Of a DNA stretch of 15,374 bases, positions 1 through 6,250 are shown piece after piece. A model generated the notes under the pieces. That model was not told where the DNA came from. It did no database searches and worked only from the letters and a program-made list of their open reading frames with translations. The position numbers were made by a program, and so were the translations under genes. The first letter of the stretch is position 1; the number at the start of each line of letters is the position of its first letter. Source of the stretch: JACRBK01 sp964427955 (GTDB taxonomy: Bacteria; Chloroflexota; Anaerolineae; Aggregatilineales; Aggregatilineaceae); assembly GCA_964427955.1 (NCBI GenBank), contig CAYRWY010000097.1, forward strand, positions 1 through 15,374, given 5' to 3'.

Positions 1-55
1 GAGGGGATTGAGGGGTGAGGTCAATCTCCCAGGCAAAAGTTTAGCTATTTGTGCA
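1..55. repeat. End of a palindromic interspersed repeat
   Basis: This is the right end of a repeat that begins outside the window. It carries a GGGGTGAGG block followed by GGCAAAAGTTTAGC and a short AT-rich end at 32-55. The same 55-base stretch recurs in inverted orientation at 15290-15344, where 50 of 55 positions match. A shorter direct copy ends at 15157. The repeat stops only four bases short of the fic stop codon, so it may supply the 3' hairpin of that transcript. Confidence 0.75.
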
Positions 56-59
56 AGGA

Positions 60-1226
60 TCAGTAGCGGCGCGTGCGCGGGACGAACGCCTGCATGAGGT
101 CGGTGTTGGCGCGGACATTCTTGCCCGACCTTTCGACGAGGCCCAGCTTCTCCAATTCAATCACGTCGCGCAGCACGGTTTTGTCCGTCTTCCCTGCGTA
201 GGCTTCGGCGATGCGGGGCGATACATGCCGCAGATCCACTAGAGGCACAGGTTCAGATTGTTCGGAGAGGTCGAGGATCAGCCTTCTCTGGCGCTGAGCG
301 GTGGCGCTGTCCTGGTTCTTGAAGCGGTCGTAGATGTAGTTACGCCAATGGACGCGCAGTTGCTGCTGTTTGATATGCTCGATTTGTTCTTCCAGGCCGT
401 CTACAAAACCCTGGAGCGCATACGCGACGAAATTCAACAGGCCGTCCGCTTGGCGGTGGGACTGGTCGAGCAGGCGATAGTATTCGGTGCGCGTCTGGTT
501 GTAATGGTTGCTGAGCAGGTGCGCGGCGGTATCCGGGACTCCGGCGGACAGCAGGATTTGGAACTCCACCAGGCGGGCGACGCGCCCGTTACCATCGCCA
601 AAGGGGTGAATCCAGGCGATATACACGTGCGCGGCGATAGCTTTCAAAATGTGCAGCGCCATTTTGCCCAGGGCGGCTTCGTAGTCGTCAAAGCCCGTAT
701 TCAGCCATTCGCAGAGCCGGTGGACGAGGTAGTCCAGGTCTTCCGGCGGCGCGCCCCGGTAGCGCCCGACTCCCACCTGATGTTGTCGAATCTGCCCCGG
801 TAGGGTGTCTTCATCGACGGCCAGATCATTCAGGACCAGCCAGTTATAATCTTTGATTTCTTCGACACATAATGACGCGTCCGAAGATGTCAAGACGCGC
901 TCGGCAATTTGATGGCAGGCCGCGATAATATTGTCGATTTCCTGTCCCAGGTACTTCTTGGACGGCGGCAGGCTCAGTTGGCCCTCGATGTGTTTCTGAA
1001 CCTCCTCCTCGGTCAGCGTGTTGCCTTCGATGGCTGTCGTCGCCAAGACACCCTTCGCGAGATAGATGGTCCTCATTTTCCGGGCTACGTCGGGCAGTAA
1101 AGGCAGCCCAGTCATGGCCATGCAGGTAGCCTTAGCCTGTCCGAGCAGCAGCCAGAGGGTGTATGGGGCCGCACTCAAGTTGAGTTGGAAATTCAGCCAG
1201 GGATGGGTCTGTTCATAGGTGCGCAT
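60..1226 (-). CDS. fic: Fic family protein (protein AMP-transferase)
   Basis: A 388-residue Fic protein, expected to transfer AMP from ATP to hydroxyl groups of target proteins in the cytoplasm. The catalytic loop HPFGDGNGRVAR matches HxFx(D/E)GNGRxxR, with His at residue 207 counted from the chosen start. An N-terminal inhibitory helix motif of the (S/T)xxxE(G/N) type, TTAIEG, lies at residues 63-68. That makes it an autoinhibited class II Fic whose Glu is expected to block the ATP site. The last 50 residues look like a winged-helix domain (VLRDVIELEKLGLVERSG). I chose the ATG at 1226 because MRTYEQTHPW is a typical start for the family. An upstream ATG at 1382 would add 52 unconserved, low-complexity residues. 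Its ribosome binding site is weak. The gene stands alone and no antitoxin-like partner is adjacent. The family is near certain; the target is unknown. Confidence 0.93.
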   Translation of the reverse strand: MRTYEQTHPWLNFQLNLSAAPYTLWLLLGQAKATCMAMTGLPLLPDVARKMRTIYLAKGVLATTAIEGNTLTEEEVQKHIEGQLSLPPSKKYLGQEIDNIIAACHQIAERVLTSSDASLCVEEIKDYNWLVLNDLAVDEDTLPGQIRQHQVGVGRYRGAPPEDLDYLVHRLCEWLNTGFDDYEAALGKMALHILKAIAAHVYIAWIHPFGDGNGRVARLVEFQILLSAGVPDTAAHLLSNHYNQTRTEYYRLLDQSHRQADGLLNFVAYALQGFVDGLEEQIEHIKQQQLRVHWRNYIYDRFKNQDSATAQRQRRLILDLSEQSEPVPLVDLRHVSPRIAEAYAGKTDKTVLRDVIELEKLGLVERSGKNVRANTDLMQAFVPRTRRY

Positions 1227-1386
1227 TTTCTTGTCCGTATTTTTGTCCAGAATATTGTCCGGTTTATTGTATCGTTTCCTGTCCTGGATAACCAACCAAC
1301 CGGTGGCGAGGACCTGCTGATCACGCTGCGCCTGATAGCTCTCTGATAGCTTTTGACAGCCGCCCCCTGCTACGATTAGCACGACT

Positions 1387-1455
1387 TCCCCCTGTGGGGG
1401 ATACCGCGCCTGTTTTGACTAAGCACTAAAAACTAACCACTGACAACTGATCGCT
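1387..1455. repeat. Intergenic hairpin plus CTAA-rich repeat, copy 1
   Basis: A short GC hairpin (TCCCCC at 1387-1392, GGGGGA at 1396-1401) is followed about ten bases later by TGTTTTGACTAA and a run of CACTAAAAACTAACCAC. The same order recurs at 3802-3870: GC hairpin, TGTTTTGA, then CACTAAAAACTAA. The shared layout marks a small dispersed intergenic repeat lying just upstream of two genes of related function. No protein is encoded here. Confidence 0.6.
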
Positions 1456-1481
1456 GCAATCAGGGAGATGAGTAAACTATC

Positions 1482-2561
1482 ATGACCAATCCTCTGAAGG
1501 TAGGGCAGAGCGTCCTCAAGACGGATCGCCCGGTCGGGATCGTGGGCTACGGCGCCTATGTGCCGCGCTACCGCCTGCCAGGGCGCGAGGTGGCACGCGT
1601 GTGGACCGGGGGGCTGAGCGGCTCGCCGGTGCAGGAAAAAGCCGTCGCCGGGCTGGACGAAGACGTGATCACCATGTCGATTGAGGCGGCGCACAACGCG
1701 CTCAAGCGGGCACAGATCGATCCGCGCCACATCCGCGCGGTGTGGGTCGGCAGCGAAAGCCACCCCTACGCCGTCAAGCCGACGTCCACCATCGTGGCGG
1801 AGAGCATCGGCGCGGCGCCCAACACCGAAGCCGCCGACCTGGAATTCGCCTGCAAGGCCGGGACGGAAGCGATGCAGGCCGGGATCGGGCTGGTCGGCAG
1901 CGGCATGGCGCGCTACGTGCTGGCGGTCGGCATGGATACCGCCCAGGGACGCCCCGGCGATGCGCTGGAATATACGGCGGCGTCGGGTGGTGCGGCCTAC
2001 ATCGTCGGCCCGGCGGAAGAGAGCCTGGCGCTGATCCAGGGCAGCTATTCTTATGTTACGGATACGCCCGATTTCTGGCGGCGCGCCCACGAGGTCTATC
2101 CCACCCACGGCGACCGCTTCACGGGCGAACCGGCTTACTTCGAGCACACCGTCAGCGCCGGTCAGCGGATGCTGGACATGATGGGCACGACCGCCGCCGA
2201 TTATAAGTGGGCGATCTTCCACCAGCCCAACGTCAAATTCCCCCAGCGCGCCGCGCAGATGCTCGGCTTCACCGACGCCCAGATCGAGCCGGGCCTGCTT
2301 TCTAACTGGGTCGGCAACGTCTACGCCGGGTCGTGCATGTTGGGCCTGACGGCGACGCTGGACGTGGCCGAGCCGGGCGACCGGATCTTCATGGTCAGCT
2401 ACGGCAGCGGGGCCGGGTCGGACGTGTTCGACCTCATGGTCGGCGACCGGATCGCCGAACGCCGCGATCTCGCGCCGCGCACGCGGGAGTACATCGCCCG
2501 CCGCACCGAGATCGATTACGCGCTGTATACCCGCTATCGCGGCAAACTGCTGGTAGACTGA
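1482..2561 (+). CDS. Archaeal-type hydroxymethylglutaryl-CoA synthase
   Basis: A 359-residue enzyme of the archaeal/Chloroflexota branch of HMG-CoA synthase. It condenses acetyl-CoA with acetoacetyl-CoA to HMG-CoA in the mevalonate route to isoprenoids. The N-terminal GIVGYGAYVPRYRLP signature starts near residue 19. The catalytic acid is Glu92 in GSESHP, the acyl-accepting nucleophile Cys124 in LEFACKAGTEA, and the catalytic His247 in FHQPN. All three are present, so the enzyme should be active. The length is normal for the family. The ATG start gives about 16 residues before the conserved core. The only purine-rich motif (AGGGAG, 1462-1467) is 14 bases upstream, so the start is not certain. 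In archaea this enzyme works in a complex with a thiolase and a DUF35 protein. Here a DUF2264 gene follows after 3 bases and a thiolase homologue comes next, but no DUF35 gene is in the window. Confidence 0.93.
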   Translation: MTNPLKVGQSVLKTDRPVGIVGYGAYVPRYRLPGREVARVWTGGLSGSPVQEKAVAGLDEDVITMSIEAAHNALKRAQIDPRHIRAVWVGSESHPYAVKPTSTIVAESIGAAPNTEAADLEFACKAGTEAMQAGIGLVGSGMARYVLAVGMDTAQGRPGDALEYTAASGGAAYIVGPAEESLALIQGSYSYVTDTPDFWRRAHEVYPTHGDRFTGEPAYFEHTVSAGQRMLDMMGTTAADYKWAIFHQPNVKFPQRAAQMLGFTDAQIEPGLLSNWVGNVYAGSCMLGLTATLDVAEPGDRIFMVSYGSGAGSDVFDLMVGDRIAERRDLAPRTREYIARRTEIDYALYTRYRGKLLVD

Positions 2562-2564
2562 CCT

Positions 2565-3755
2565 ATGTCTGGACTCGACGACCGCCGCGCCTGGGTGGAC
2601 CTGCTGGTCCGGATCGCGCACCCGGTTCTGGATGCGCTGGCGCACCACCGTTTGAAAGCGACCATGCCGGTCGAAGCCGCCCATCCCGACGACCGGGCGC
2701 GCGTCACTCACCTGGAGGCGCTGGGCCGGACGCTGGCCGGGATCGCGCCCTGGCTGGAAGCCCCCGGCCTGTCCGGCGACGAAGCCGCGCAGCGCGATGC
2801 TCTGGCCGGTCTGGCCCGCGAGGCGCTGCGGGCGGCGTGCGATCCGGCGTCGGCGGATTACCTGAACTTTGCCGAGCTGCGCCAGCCGCTGGTCGATGCG
2901 GCCTTCCTGGCCCACGCCATCCTGCGCGCGCCGGGAGCTTTATGGTACGACCTGGACGCGCGGACGCGCATGGCGCTGATCGCGGCGCTCCAGCAGACGG
3001 GCGCGATCTTTCCCAACATCAACAACTGGCTGCTGTTTGCGGCGATGGTCGAGACGTTTTTCGCCCAGTTCGCGGATCAAGCCGACCTGCTGCGCATCGA
3101 TTACGCGCTGCGTGCTCACCAGCAGTGGTACCTGGGCGATGGTCTGTACGGCGACGGGCCGCACTTCCATTTCGACTATTACAACAGCTTCGTGATTCAC
3201 CCGATGCTGCTGGACATCACCGCCGCGCTGCGGGGCCGCCGTGCCGACTGGGATCGCTGGGGCGACCTGGCGCGCGCGCGGGCGCAGCGCTACGCCGTGC
3301 TGCAAGAGCGGCTGATCGCGCCGGATGGCTCGTATCCGGTCGTGGGGCGCTCGCTGTGCTACCGGGCGGGCGCGTTCCAACTGCTGGGCCAGGCGGCGCT
3401 GTACCACCTGCTGCCGGACGATCTGCCGCCCGCGCAGGTGCGGAGCGCGCTGACGGCAGTGATCGGGCGCACGCTGGGCGCGCCGGGCACGTTCGATCCC
3501 GCGGGCTGGCTCACGCTCGGCTTGAGCGGGCACCAGCCGGGGCTGGCCGAATCGTATATTTCGACCGGCAGCCTGTACCTGTGCACGGCGGGTTTTTTGC
3601 CGCTGGGCCTGCCGCCGGACGATCCGTTCTGGACCGGCGATCCGCAGCCCTGGACGTCGCAGCAGGTGTGGTCCGGCGCGGATTTCCCCGCCGATCATGC
3701 TTACGACGACGGGCTGTTGGGCCTGAATCCCGACGTGTGGGGGCCAGCGCATTGA
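2565..3755 (+). CDS. DUF2264 domain protein
   Basis: A 396-residue, probably soluble protein rich in alpha helices that fits the DUF2264 family. Recognisable stretches are NINNWLLFAAMVETFF from residue 151 and a conserved aromatic/His-rich block, GDGLYGDGPHFHFDYYNSF, from residue 191. That block is the kind of segment that lines an active site in alpha/alpha-barrel carbohydrate-active enzymes. No signal peptide or membrane segment is visible. Its ATG lies 3 bases after the HMG-CoA synthase stop, so the two are surely co-transcribed and possibly translationally coupled, although no good ribosome binding site is seen. DUF2264 proteins are usually found among sugar-degradation genes, so placement inside an isoprenoid-type block is unexpected. 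The family call is from memory of its motifs; the biochemical role is not assigned. Confidence 0.8.
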   Translation: MSGLDDRRAWVDLLVRIAHPVLDALAHHRLKATMPVEAAHPDDRARVTHLEALGRTLAGIAPWLEAPGLSGDEAAQRDALAGLAREALRAACDPASADYLNFAELRQPLVDAAFLAHAILRAPGALWYDLDARTRMALIAALQQTGAIFPNINNWLLFAAMVETFFAQFADQADLLRIDYALRAHQQWYLGDGLYGDGPHFHFDYYNSFVIHPMLLDITAALRGRRADWDRWGDLARARAQRYAVLQERLIAPDGSYPVVGRSLCYRAGAFQLLGQAALYHLLPDDLPPAQVRSALTAVIGRTLGAPGTFDPAGWLTLGLSGHQPGLAESYISTGSLYLCTAGFLPLGLPPDDPFWTGDPQPWTSQQVWSGADFPADHAYDDGLLGLNPDVWGPAH

Positions 3756-3761
3756 CAAGCA

Positions 3762-3856
3762 AGTTCTTAGTTTTTAGTTTTTAGTAAAAGCAAACCGCAG
3801 CCCGGGGTCACCCCGGTCGGGTAATGTTTTGAACTAACCACTAAAAACTAAGAACT
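3762..3856. repeat. Inverted repeat element between DUF2264 and thiolase genes (copy 2)
   Basis: A perfect 17-bp inverted repeat (3762-3778 and 3840-3856; the right arm reads ACTAAAAACTAAGAACT) encloses a second GC palindrome, CCGGGGTCACCCCGG, at 3802-3816. The whole could fold into a nested stem with weak outer and strong inner parts. It begins 7 bases after the DUF2264 stop and ends about 55 bases before the thiolase start. It shares the hairpin plus TGTTTTGA plus CACTAAAAACTAA order with 1387-1455. It may act as an attenuator or terminator, or be a passive dispersed repeat. Confidence 0.75.
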
Positions 3857-3912
3857 AACAACTAATCACCAATTCATGAGTCAGGCATGACTTAGACAAG
3901 GATTTAGACACG

Positions 3913-5070
3913 ATGCGAGACGTATCGATCGTTGGAGTAGGACAGATTGCGGTCGGCGAGCACTGGAACCTGGGCCTGCGCCAGATCGCTTTGGGCGCGA
4001 TCCGGACGGCGCTGAAGGATGCCGGGATCGAACAGCCGGATCTGCTGGTCGTGGGCAATGCGCTGGGCGGCAGCTTGAGCGCGCAGAATCACGTCGCCAC
4101 GCTGATCGCGGATTTCGCGGGGCTGGCCGGGATCGAGGCGGTGCACGTCGAGGCGGCGGACGCTTCCGGCGGGCTGGCGCTGCGCCAGGCGTATCTGGCC
4201 GTGGCGAGCGGCGCGGTCGAGACGGCGCTGGTGGTCGGCGTGGAAAAAGCCACTGACCGCAGCGGCAGCGAGCGCGATACCTCGCTGGCGACCGTGCTCG
4301 ACGCCGATTACGAAGCCTCGCCGGGCGGTGTCCCGGCGGCGATGGCGGCGCTGCTGATGCGGCGCTACATGCACGAGCATAACGTGACGCTGGACCAGTT
4401 CGAGCCGTTCAGCCTCAACGCGCACGCCAACGGCGCGCTGAATCCGAACGCCATGTACCGCAACAAGATGCGTCCCGGCGCGTTCGCCAAAGCGCCCATC
4501 GTGGCCGACCCGGTCAACCTGTTCGACAGCGCGCCCGAAGGCGATGGCGCGGCGGCGGTGATCCTGACCACGACCGAGCGCGCGGTCGATCTCGTCCCGC
4601 GCCCGGTGCGGATTCGCGGCAGCGCGGCGGCGACCGATACGCTGGCGCTGCACAACCGGGCCGATATGCTGTGGCTGCGGGCGGCGAACCTGGCCGCCGG
4701 GCGGGCGCTCACCCAGGCCGGGATCATGCCGGGCGATCTGCACCTCGCGGAGCTGCACGACAGCTATACCGTGCTGACGGCGCTGCAACTGGAGGCGCTG
4801 GGGCTGGCGGGGCGCGGCGAGGGCTGCAAGCTGGCGGCGGAGGGCGCGATCACGCGCCAGGGACGCCTGCCGATCAGCACCTTCGGCGGCTTGAAGGCGC
4901 GCGGCAACCCGCTGGGCGCGACCGGCGTCTATCAGGCCGTGGAGATCGCGCTGCAACTGCGCCGCGAGGCCGGGGATAATCAAGTGCCCAACGCGCGGCT
5001 GGGGCTGGCGCTCAACCTGGGCGGGATCGGCAGCACCGCCGTCGCCCACGTCTTCGAGCGCGTGGAGTAG
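3913..5070 (+). CDS. SCP-x/archaeal-type thiolase family protein with altered active site
   Basis: A 385-residue member of the thiolase branch that partners archaeal-type HMG-CoA synthase (acetyl-CoA acetyltransferase-like). Family landmarks are clear: the N-terminal VSIVGVGQ, the block around residues 80-90, LHDSY with His282, GGLKARGNPLGATG at 325-338 and the C-terminal NLGGIGSTAVAHV. The usual nucleophile motif ACASGG reads ADASGG, so Asp83 (codon 4159-4161) stands where Cys is expected. The usual GHPxGATG reads GNPLGATG, so Asn332 (codon 4906-4908) replaces His. The reading frame is otherwise intact and well conserved. The protein may be catalytically dead for thiolysis, a structural or CoA-binding partner, or have changed chemistry. 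AAGG lies 11 bases before the ATG. The family is sure; the activity is doubtful. Confidence 0.88.
   Translation: MRDVSIVGVGQIAVGEHWNLGLRQIALGAIRTALKDAGIEQPDLLVVGNALGGSLSAQNHVATLIADFAGLAGIEAVHVEAADASGGLALRQAYLAVASGAVETALVVGVEKATDRSGSERDTSLATVLDADYEASPGGVPAAMAALLMRRYMHEHNVTLDQFEPFSLNAHANGALNPNAMYRNKMRPGAFAKAPIVADPVNLFDSAPEGDGAAAVILTTTERAVDLVPRPVRIRGSAAATDTLALHNRADMLWLRAANLAAGRALTQAGIMPGDLHLAELHDSYTVLTALQLEALGLAGRGEGCKLAAEGAITRQGRLPISTFGGLKARGNPLGATGVYQAVEIALQLRREAGDNQVPNARLGLALNLGGIGSTAVAHVFERVE
5029..5070 (+). repeat. 42-bp direct repeat, copy 1 (thiolase 3' end)
   Basis: The last 42 bases of the thiolase gene, including its TAG stop, are repeated without a mismatch at 5487-5528. The repeat begins GGCAGCACCGCC and ends GTGGAGTAG. 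The 416 bases between the copies hold the vapBC-like cassette. Confidence 0.95.
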
Positions 5071-5089
5071 ACTCCGGCCCTGGAAGTTG

Positions 5090-5116
5090 GCTATACTAAC
5101 ATTACGTCGGTATAGC
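5090..5116 (+). promoter_or_regulatory. Candidate autoregulatory operator/promoter of the antitoxin gene
   Basis: A perfect 7-bp inverted repeat, GCTATAC (5090-5096) and GTATAGC (5110-5116), with a 13-base spacer. Its left arm overlaps a good -10 box, TATACT at 5092-5097. The antitoxin ATG follows at 5131. VapB antitoxins typically repress their own operon by binding palindromes over the promoter, and this arrangement fits. No clear -35 is visible. Confidence 0.55.
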
Positions 5117-5130
5117 AACGAGGTTGAGCC

Positions 5131-5358
5131 ATGACTCTTTATGATCAAGCGGTGAACCTGGCTGACCGGTTATCGTTGGTCGAAAAGGCCCGGCTGTTGG
5201 AACATCTCAGCGCGGGCCTGAAGCATGAGCTAGAAGTTGAGACCTTCCGCCGGATACCCTGGCACGAGTTTATCGACCAGACGGCGGGCATCCTGGCGGA
5301 CGATCCGATCGAGCGTCCGCCGCAGCTTCCGTTTGAAGAACGAGAGCCGCTGGAATGA
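5131..5358 (+). CDS. VapB-like antitoxin (orphaned)
   Basis: A 75-residue acidic protein. The N-terminal half is helical and amphipathic (YDQAVNLADRLSLVEKARLLEHL), as in small antitoxins of the DUF2281/VapB kind. The C-terminal half is Pro- and acid-rich and likely the extended toxin-wrapping tail. Its TGA overlaps the ATG of the vapC remnant in an ATGA arrangement, the classical coupling in vapBC operons, and this is the main reason for the call. The ribosome binding site GAGG is about 9 bases upstream. The antitoxin frame is intact although its toxin is destroyed, so it can no longer serve its original pair. It could still neutralise a related toxin elsewhere or regulate its own promoter. 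The family assignment rests on context more than on a diagnostic motif. Confidence 0.7.
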   Translation: MTLYDQAVNLADRLSLVEKARLLEHLSAGLKHELEVETFRRIPWHEFIDQTAGILADDPIERPPQLPFEEREPLE

Positions 5359-5478
5359 AGTATCTACTCGATACGAACACCTGCATTCGCGCTGGCGAAT
5401 GGACTGATTTTGGTTACTCACAACCTCCGCGAATTTGGTCGAGTTCCCGGTCTGAAAATCGAGGATTGGGAAGCGTGA
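5355..5478 (+). pseudogene. vapC: VapC (PIN-domain ribonuclease toxin) remnant with internal deletion
   Basis: The first 12 codons read MKYLLDTNTCIR, the usual VapC N-terminus including the first metal-binding Asp. From about 5389, in another frame, the sequence encodes ALANGLILVTHNLREFGRVP and then GLKIEDWEA before TGA at 5476-5478, the usual VapC C-terminus. About 90 residues of a normal 130-residue toxin are missing, together with the remaining catalytic acidic residues. The junction lies around 5386-5393. Direct translation from the ATG would leave the VapC sequence after a dozen residues. The product cannot be an active PIN nuclease. The antitoxin gene upstream overlaps its start. Confidence 0.85.
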
Positions 5479-5486
5479 GTGAACTG

Positions 5487-5528
5487 GGCAGCACCGCCGT
5501 CGCCCACGTCTTCGAGCGCGTGGAGTAG
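5487..5528 (+). repeat. 42-bp direct repeat, copy 2 (ectopic thiolase 3' end)
   Basis: A perfect copy of 5029-5070 placed 9 bases after the vapC remnant's stop codon. It has no upstream thiolase coding sequence and so is a fragment, not a gene. Together the copies bracket the antitoxin/toxin cassette like an unusually long target duplication, or like a scar of recombination between two thiolase copies. Confidence 0.95.
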
Positions 5529-5560
5529 TTTCTGAAGGTTGCTCAAACTATGCTACACTT

Positions 5561-5585
5561 AAAGACGATCCGCCGGATCGTCTTT
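5561..5585. terminator. Strong hairpin, terminator or leader structure
   Basis: A perfect 11-bp stem, AAAGACGATCC (5561-5571) and GGATCGTCTTT (5575-5585), with a 3-base loop. It is followed by AGCGTTTT, a short T run. It may end transcripts coming from the vapBC cassette. An extended -10-like TGCTACACT lies just upstream at 5551-5559, so the hairpin could instead lie at the 5' end of the following mRNA. Confidence 0.6.
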
Positions 5586-5604
5586 AGCGTTTTAAGGGAT
5601 AACC

Positions 5605-5976
5605 TTGCATCTGCCTAACCGTGAAAACGCTGTTATTCCTGAGACTAAGATTGTCGATTATCTACTTTCGTTTTCTCATCCGGACGGGCGGGGGAAAGCG
5701 ATCTTTTTTGTACGTTTCGGTTTTTCGTCAGGCGCGTGGCAGGAATTAGCAGCGCAACTGCTGCATCATGCTTCAGAACATGAATTGGCCGAAACTGAGC
5801 CGACACCGTTTGGTATGCGCTATATTATCGAGGGGGAATTGAAGACCCCTGATCATCGGAATCCCAGGATCAGGGCGGTGTGGTTTGTCGATACCGGTAA
5901 GGATACTCCTCGATTTGTGACGGCCTACCCAATTGAGGAAGAAAGAGAAAGTGGCGAAGATGATCCAGGAACTTGA
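5605..5976 (+). CDS. DUF6883 domain protein
   Basis: A 123-residue soluble protein whose start, HLPNRENAVIPETKIVDYLL, matches the DUF6883 family, as do a GRGKAIFF segment and the final short beta-rich region (NPRIRAVWFVDTGKDTPRFVTAYP). The start is TTG at 5605, preceded by AAGGGAT at a spacing of about five bases. No ATG gives the conserved N-terminus. The stop overlaps the next gene by 17 bases, so the two are one operon. I recall DUF6883 genes commonly sitting beside DUF4926 genes, as here. The pair has a toxin-antitoxin-like genetic layout, but its biochemistry is unknown to me. Base composition is less GC-rich than the surrounding metabolic genes, which fits acquisition by transfer. Confidence 0.78.
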   Translation: MHLPNRENAVIPETKIVDYLLSFSHPDGRGKAIFFVRFGFSSGAWQELAAQLLHHASEHELAETEPTPFGMRYIIEGELKTPDHRNPRIRAVWFVDTGKDTPRFVTAYPIEEERESGEDDPGT

Positions 5977-6190
5977 TCGTGTGGTCCTGACGGGAGACAT
6001 TTCCGAGCATGATTTGCGGGCCGGTGACGTCGGCACGGTCGTACTGGTGCATGGCGACGGAGAAGGCTACGAAGTGGAGTTCGTCGCGCTCGATGGCGAA
6101 ACGGTAGCGGTGGTGTCGGTTTTCGCGGCGCAGGTGCGACCGATCCAGCGTCACGAGATTGCTCACGCGCGCCGCATCGAGGCGGCGTAG
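5960..6190 (+). CDS. DUF4926 domain protein
   Basis: A small SH3-like beta-barrel protein of about 76 residues. The core ELDRVVLTGDI, LRAGDVGTVVLVHGDGEGYEVEFV and GETVAVVSV is typical of DUF4926. I chose the ATG at 5960 because the conserved region begins almost at once (MIQELDRVVL). In-frame TTG (5933) and GTG (5951) codons upstream are alternatives, and a GAGGAAG stretch at 5935-5941 could serve the GTG. The gene overlaps the end of the DUF6883 gene. Family members are small and of unknown function. The frequent pairing with DUF6883 suggests they act together. Confidence 0.78.
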   Translation: MIQELDRVVLTGDISEHDLRAGDVGTVVLVHGDGEGYEVEFVALDGETVAVVSVFAAQVRPIQRHEIAHARRIEAA

Positions 6191-6212
6191 CGACGGATAA
6201 CCAGCAGAAAAC

Positions 6213-6244
6213 GTGAGCGGGCCTAGCGGCTCGCTTTTGTTTTC
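6213..6244 (+). terminator. Probable intrinsic terminator after the DUF6883/DUF4926 pair
   Basis: An imperfect GC stem built from GTGAGCGGGC and GCGGCTCGC is followed directly by TTTTGTTTT. It lies 22 bases after the DUF4926 stop and just before the promoter-like element at 6251. Confidence 0.65.
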
Positions 6245-6250
6245 ACCCCG

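Noticed and set aside
1419..2915. Minus-strand open frame (498 codons) opposite HMG-CoA synthase
   Set aside because: The composition is Arg/Gly/Ala-rich without motifs. The plus strand encodes a clear enzyme with catalytic residues.
2333..3784. Plus-strand open frame overlapping HMG-CoA synthase and DUF2264 in another frame
   Set aside because: The product is Arg/Ala/Gly-rich with no motifs. It overlaps two recognised families in their own frames.
3904..5148. Minus-strand open frame opposite the thiolase homologue
   Set aside because: Shadow frame, rich in Arg/Gln/His. The plus strand keeps the full thiolase fold motifs.
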